A stretch of 64,000 bases of DNA from NCBI RefSeq assembly GCF_019710585.1, contig NZ_JAIFZQ010000025.1, positions 1 to 64,000 of the forward strand, written 5' to 3'. Of the stretch, positions 60,035 to 64,000 are shown piece after piece. Position 1 is the first letter of the stretch, and each line of letters begins with the position of its first letter. Position numbers and translations under genes: made by a program. Source of the DNA: Arthrobacter sp. MAHUQ-56. GTDB taxonomy: Bacteria > Actinomycetota > Actinomycetes > Actinomycetales > Micrococcaceae. The notes below the pieces were generated by a model. It made no database searches, was not told where the DNA came from, and saw only the letters and a list, made by a program, of their open reading frames with translations.

Positions 60035-62074
60035 ATGAATCATTCGCCAGGTGGGAAAACGACTGCTGGGGGGACGGGCCTGCTCAGGCGAACCAGCACC
60101 AAAACAGCCGCGGCGGTGGCGGCGGGAAGCCTGCTGCTGACGGGCGGCGGAGTGGCGTTCGCGGACGACATCTTCAACAACCTTGACGGCAGCATCGACT
60201 CAACCGCGGAGGTGCTACCGCTGAACGCGGGCGGCGCGAACGGGACCACGACGCTCGCGGTCGCCCCGACGAACGACATCAAGAACGGTTGCAACCTGAC
60301 AGGTTCCACAACGCTTTCGCTGAACCTCGCCTCCAGCAACACAGCCGTCGCTACCGTGTCACCTTCGAGCGTCACGTTCACATCCTGTGGGGACACGAAG
60401 ACCCTGACCATCACACCGGTGGGGGCCGGTACTGCCACCGTGAGTGCCAGCCAGGTCAGCAACAACACCGGCGGCACCTTCAACCTCGCGCCCGCCACGT
60501 TCACCGTCAACGTGGCAGCCGCGGCACCTTCCAACACCGCGCCGGTCCTGAACATCACGGGGGTGACGGCGGGGGCTTCCTACGTCAAGGGATCAGTCCC
60601 AGCGGCTCTCTGCAGCGTTTCGGACACTGAAGACGGCGCCAGCACTTTCGGGGCAACGCTGAGCGCCATTTCGGGAACCGACGCAGCAGGCGGTGTCGGT
60701 TCCCAGACGGCTTCCTGCACCTACACGGACCAGGGCGGCCTCACCGCCAGCAGTTCCGTCACGTACAACATCACTGACGGGTCGGCCCCGGAGATCTCCT
60801 ACACGCTGTCGCCCGCCATCCCGGACGGTTCCAACGGCTGGTACAAGAGCCCGGTGGCCCTGCATTGGATCGTCACCGAAGAGGATTCTCCCAGCACCCT
60901 GCAGCTGACCGGGTGCCAGGACCAGGACATCACCGCCGATCTCGTGGCAACCGACTTCAGCTGCTCCGCGAGCAGCTCGGGCGGAACTGCTGCCACCCAG
61001 ACCGTGAACCTGGGGAAGGATGCAACAGCACCCACTGTCGCTGCAAGCGGCGGGACCGGCACCCAGGGCAACGACGGATGGTACCTCTCCGACGTCGAGG
61101 CCACCTTCACCGGAACCGACGCCACCTCCGGGCTGCTGGCGGCAACGCAGGCCGTGACCTCCTCCGGCGAGGGTGCCGCGGTTAAGGTGGACAGCCCGGC
61201 ATTCACCGACATCGCCGGCAACACCACAGCCGCAGGTGCGGCGTCGCAGACCTTCAAGATCGACAAGACTGCGCCGTCCGTCGGCTACACCAGTGCAGCG
61301 GGACTTGACGGCACGAACGGCTGGTACCGCAGTGACGTGGTTGCCACTTTCACCGGCACCGACGCAACATCGGGGCTGGCCACGGCTACCCGGACGGCAA
61401 CCACCGACGGTGAAGGCGAGGTTGAGGTCCTGAGCCCCGCGTTCAGCGACATCGCCGGCAACACCACTGCCGCGGGTGCGGCGTCGCATACCTTCAAGAT
61501 CGACAAGACTGCTCCGACCGTTTCCTTCGACTCCGTCGTCGCCGACAGCTACTTCGGCGCCACCGCCGCGAAACCCACCTGCACGGCGTCGGACAGCGTT
61601 TCGGGCCTCGCGGGGAGCTGCGTGGTCGATGGCTACAGTTCTGCAGTTGGCCCGCACACCCTCACGGCAACGGCTAAAGACCTGGCTGGCAACACCACCA
61701 CGGTGACGCAGTCCTACACGGTCAAGGCCTGGACGTTGAAGGGCTTCTACCAGCCGGTCGACATGAACGGTGTGCTGAACACGGTCAAGAACGGCAGCAC
61801 CGTTCCGGCCAAGTTCGAGATCTTCGCAGGCGACACCGAACTGACCGATCCGGCCCTGGCCAAGTTCACTACGAAGCAGGTGACGTGCTCGCTCCTGAGC
61901 CCGGTGGACGACATTGAAACCACCGCCACGGGCAACACATCGCTGCGGTACGACGCCACCTCCGGCCAGTTCATCTACAACTGGAAGACGCCCACCGTGG
62001 CCGGCAGCTGCTACACGCTGACCATGACGGCGAACGACGGAAGCTCCATCAGTGCCAACTTCAAACTGAAGTAG
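60035..62074 (+). CDS. Secreted Ig-like / PxKF-domain surface protein
   Basis: About 679 residues. An N-terminal signal (TAAAVAAGSLLLTGGGVAFA) ends with cleavage near AFA-DD. The mature protein is Thr/Ser/Gly-rich with several Ig-like beta domains; two are nearly identical tandem units of about 70 residues (61073-61282 and 61316-61522). The C-terminus has the PxKF motif (NGSTVPAKFEIFAGDTEL), which marks extracellular actinobacterial repeat proteins. No LPxTG anchor is visible. Likely role is surface or matrix contact; not proven. ATG 60035 has gaggga 10 bases upstream. Confidence 0.82.
   Translation: MNHSPGGKTTAGGTGLLRRTSTKTAAAVAAGSLLLTGGGVAFADDIFNNLDGSIDSTAEVLPLNAGGANGTTTLAVAPTNDIKNGCNLTGSTTLSLNLASSNTAVATVSPSSVTFTSCGDTKTLTITPVGAGTATVSASQVSNNTGGTFNLAPATFTVNVAAAAPSNTAPVLNITGVTAGASYVKGSVPAALCSVSDTEDGASTFGATLSAISGTDAAGGVGSQTASCTYTDQGGLTASSSVTYNITDGSAPEISYTLSPAIPDGSNGWYKSPVALHWIVTEEDSPSTLQLTGCQDQDITADLVATDFSCSASSSGGTAATQTVNLGKDATAPTVAASGGTGTQGNDGWYLSDVEATFTGTDATSGLLAATQAVTSSGEGAAVKVDSPAFTDIAGNTTAAGAASQTFKIDKTAPSVGYTSAAGLDGTNGWYRSDVVATFTGTDATSGLATATRTATTDGEGEVEVLSPAFSDIAGNTTAAGAASHTFKIDKTAPTVSFDSVVADSYFGATAAKPTCTASDSVSGLAGSCVVDGYSSAVGPHTLTATAKDLAGNTTTVTQSYTVKAWTLKGFYQPVDMNGVLNTVKNGSTVPAKFEIFAGDTELTDPALAKFTTKQVTCSLLSPVDDIETTATGNTSLRYDATSGQFIYNWKTPTVAGSCYTLTMTANDGSSISANFKLK
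61073..61522 (+). repeat. Two near-identical tandem Ig-like units inside the PxKF gene
   Basis: Unit A (61073-61282, 70 codons) and unit B (61316-61522, 69 codons) begin DGWY/NGWY and end KIDKTAPSV/KIDKTAPTV, with a 243-base period at the start. The stretch coding DIAGNTTAAGAAS-TFKIDKTAP is almost identical at DNA level, pointing to recent duplication or gene conversion. Confidence 0.8.
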
Positions 62075-62110
62075 CAGGCAGCGCGGCGCCCAACGTCGTG
62101 CGCCACAAGG

Positions 62111-62145
62111 GAGGGGACCAGCCCGTGGCTGGTCCCCTCTTCTAC
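62111..62145. terminator. Bidirectional terminator between the PxKF and PfpI genes
   Basis: A perfect 13-bp stem (62111-62123 with 62127-62139, gaggggaccagcc / ggctggtcccctc) with loop cgt. Short ttct and cctt flanks on either side. It serves two convergent genes. Confidence 0.85.
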
Positions 62146-62161
62146 TGCGTTGACGTCAAAC

Positions 62162-62860
62162 TCAGGACAGTGCCTTGAGGACTTCCTTGGCCACGTCCTC
62201 GCTGGACTGGGGGTTCTGGCCGGTAATGAGGTTGCCGTCCCGCACCACGTTGGAGGACCAGGCAGCGGCGTTTTCGACGACGGCGCCCTTTTCCTTCAGC
62301 GCGTCCTCCACCATCCACGGCGTGTTCTCGCCGGTCCCGCCGCCCAGTTCCTCTTCGTTGCTGAAGACCGTGAGGCGGCGGCCCCTGAAAGGGAACCCGC
62401 CGTCGTCGGCCGTTGCGCTCAGCAGCCCGGCAGGGCCGTGGCAGAACGGCGCGATAACCTTGCCGGCGCCGTCAGCGGCCACCAGCAACCGGCCCAGGTC
62501 GGCGTCCTTGTAGAGATCGGCCATGGGGCCGTGGCCGCCGGGCATCACCACGGCGTCGTAGCCGGCAACGTCGACGTCGGCCAGGACCAGCGGGTGCGCC
62601 AGCTCGTTATCGATTTTGGCCAGGTAGTCCTTGAAGCCTTGCGCCCGCTCCTCGCCACCTGCCGACTCGGCGGCCAGGCTCACCTGGTCGACGGTGGGCT
62701 TCCTGCCCCCGGGAGTTGCGATGTGGACGGTGTTGCCGGCCCTGGTCAGGGTCTGGTGGGCCACCACCAGCTCTTCGGCCCAGTAGCCGGTGGGGTGTTC
62801 GCTGCCGTCCTTCATGGTGAGGGAATCCGCGGCCGAGACGACCATAAGGATGTTTGCCAT
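62162..62860 (-). CDS. DJ-1/PfpI family protein (type 1 glutamine amidotransferase fold)
   Basis: 232 residues. The nucleophile elbow FCHGPAGLL carries the conserved Cys, and VVMPGGHGP is the oxyanion strand. Homologues (Hsp31/YajL-like) act as glyoxalases, deglycases or chaperones; the role here cannot be fixed. ATG 62860 has aggag 8 bases upstream. It lies 42 bases downstream of the aldo/keto reductase on the same strand and is probably cotranscribed, which would fit reactive-carbonyl detoxification. Confidence 0.9.
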   Translation of the reverse strand: MANILMVVSAADSLTMKDGSEHPTGYWAEELVVAHQTLTRAGNTVHIATPGGRKPTVDQVSLAAESAGGEERAQGFKDYLAKIDNELAHPLVLADVDVAGYDAVVMPGGHGPMADLYKDADLGRLLVAADGAGKVIAPFCHGPAGLLSATADDGGFPFRGRRLTVFSNEEELGGGTGENTPWMVEDALKEKGAVVENAAAWSSNVVRDGNLITGQNPQSSEDVAKEVLKALS

Positions 62861-62902
62861 AACTGTTTCTCCTGACTGTTGTTTCTCTGTCTTGCTCGTT
62901 GT

Positions 62903-63775
62903 CTACTTGCCGGCGGCTTCAAGCCCGGCATACGTGTCGTCGTCGAGCGTGATGCCGGCGGCGGCCATGTTCTCTTCAAGGTGGTGCACGGAACCGGTAC
63001 CCGGAATCGGCATCATCACCGGCGAGCGGCGCAGCAGCCAGGCGAGGGCAACCTGCGAGGCAGTGGCGCCCAGCCGCTTGGCAGCGGCATCCAGCGGACC
63101 GCCGGGCTGCGCGAGTTCACCGGCGGAAATGGGCGCCCACGGGATGAACCCGATGCCGTTCTCCTCGCAGTAGCGCAGCACGTCCTCGGAACTTCGGTCG
63201 GTGAGGTTGTAGCGGTTCTGGACGGTGGACACGGTGAAATGCTTCCCGGCCGCTTCGAGTTCCTCAACGCCCACCTGCGACAGGCCCAAGGCACGGACCT
63301 TGCCTTCGTCCTGGAGTTCGCGCAGCACGCCGAACTGCTCCTCGCGGTCCACCTTGGGGTCGATCCGGTGCAACTGCAGCAGGTCCAGGGTGTCCACCTT
63401 GAGCTTGCGCAGGCTCAGCTCGGTCTGCTGGCGGAGGTATTCAGGCCGGCCCACGGGAACCCACTTGTTCGGACCGGTGCGGGTGAAGCCCACCTTCGTG
63501 GCGATCTTCAACCCTTCCTTGTAGGGGTGCAGGGCCTCGGCGATGATTTCCTCGCTGATGTTGGGGCCGTAGGAGTCGGCGGTGTCGATGAAGTCGACGC
63601 CGAGTTCGACGGCGCGGCGCACCACGGCCACGGCGGCCTGGCGGTCCGCGGGCTCGCCCCACACCCCGTCGCCGACGATGCGCATGGCGCCAAAACCGAG
63701 CCGGTGCACGGTTCCGAGGTCCTTCAGGTCGATAGTTGTGGACAGTTCCAGCTGGTTCGTTGTCTCTGGGCTCAT
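62903..63775 (-). CDS. Aldo/keto reductase
   Basis: 290 residues of the (beta/alpha)8 NADPH-dependent family. The catalytic tetrad is visible as Asp and Tyr in FIDTADSYG, Lys in ATKVGF and His in LQLHRID; VQNRYNLTDR is a family segment, and the cofactor loop MPIPGTGSVHHLEENMAA is intact. Substrate unknown. ATG 63775 lacks a strong ribosome binding site. Transcribed away from the gene at 63918. Confidence 0.92.
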   Translation of the reverse strand: MSPETTNQLELSTTIDLKDLGTVHRLGFGAMRIVGDGVWGEPADRQAAVAVVRRAVELGVDFIDTADSYGPNISEEIIAEALHPYKEGLKIATKVGFTRTGPNKWVPVGRPEYLRQQTELSLRKLKVDTLDLLQLHRIDPKVDREEQFGVLRELQDEGKVRALGLSQVGVEELEAAGKHFTVSTVQNRYNLTDRSSEDVLRYCEENGIGFIPWAPISAGELAQPGGPLDAAAKRLGATASQVALAWLLRRSPVMMPIPGTGSVHHLEENMAAAGITLDDDTYAGLEAAGK

Positions 63776-63917
63776 AGGGGCGGCAACATCATCAGTAGGC
63801 TGAGTATTCCGCAGATCACAGAAATAAGCCGGGGGCCGCCGTCGTTATGCACCAAGTGCCCGCCTTAATCCGGCCGGCAACACACTACGCAACATTCCTG
63901 AAAGGCCGGCACCTGAC

Positions 63918-64000
63918 GTGACTCTTCCCCTCTCCATCCTTGACCTGGCAACCATCGGCAAAGGCCAGACGGCGGCGGAGAGCTTCGCGGGCAGCGTGGC
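63918..64000 (+). CDS. LLM-class flavin-dependent oxidoreductase, N-terminal fragment
   Basis: The window ends 83 bases into this gene. It starts at GTG 63918 with LSILDLATIGKGQTAAES, the typical N-terminus of luciferase-like proteins of the MsnO8 group (beta strand 1 and the GQTAAES loop). Divergent from the aldo/keto reductase. aaagg lies 12 bases upstream, a weak ribosome binding site. Confidence 0.78.
   Translation, partial: MTLPLSILDLATIGKGQTAAESFAGSV

Overview
The window is high-GC, gene-dense chromosomal DNA from an actinobacterium. The gene set and protein character fit Arthrobacter or Pseudarthrobacter: a rRNA operon end followed by an HU gene, a benABCD-LuxR-catBC cluster of the kind known from Corynebacterium and Rhodococcus, a mycothiol-type DinB enzyme and PxKF surface proteins. 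The genus is inferred from gene content, not from a database search. I saw no insertion sequence, CRISPR array, tRNA or prophage.

Layout. 1-1000: 3' end of 23S rRNA, 5S rRNA and HU. 1.0-9.5 kb: a CopD/CtaG copper membrane protein with a thioredoxin-NHL protein, a solitary AbiEi/DUF559 protein, a membrane-anchored protein, a HerA-like ATPase and a candidate 27-residue Cys-rich microprotein. 9.6-22.6 kb: a probable tricarboxylate (aconitate or tricarballylate type) locus with DctA, two PrpF isomerases, a LysR, a complete ABC importer, TcuA and two GntR regulators. 22.8-29.6 kb: mixed single genes (secreted intradiol-dioxygenase-like lipoprotein, SRPBCC, YciI, lipase, YegP, LysR, flavin oxidoreductase). 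29.6-38.8 kb: B12-dependent MetH, an ABC-F protein and a single-chain ECF transporter with a DUF4430 lipoprotein. 38.9-44.6 kb: choline-to-betaine operon with a TetR regulator. 45.0-58.7 kb: benzoate and catechol genes: benE, catA, benABCD, LuxR-type benR, catC, catB, LysR and a frameshifted benzoate MFS transporter. 59-64 kb: DinB/maleylpyruvate-isomerase-like protein, a PxKF surface protein, DJ-1/PfpI, aldo/keto reductase and the start of a luciferase-like oxidoreductase.

How genes work together. Benzoate enters through BenE (the BenK-like MFS gene is broken here), BenABC and BenD convert it to catechol, CatA opens the ring, and CatB and CatC take muconate to the enol-lactone. The catechol genes are split: catA is divergent from benA, while lysR-catB-catC form a separate operon. 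Choline is oxidised by a choline dehydrogenase and a betaine aldehyde dehydrogenase encoded back to back; their promoter is overlaid by one of two TetR-type palindromes. In the tricarboxylate locus, promoters for the prpF2-ABC operon and for tcuA each overlap a palindrome in the -10 region, which suggests GntR control.

Notable start-site pattern: at least five genes lack a Shine-Dalgarno and instead carry a TANNNT hexamer ending 6 bases before the start codon, as expected of leaderless mRNAs. Most informative oddities: BenC fused to an FCD ligand-binding domain, the four-domain ECF transporter, the tricarboxylate locus, the frameshift in the benK-like gene and the candidate microprotein.
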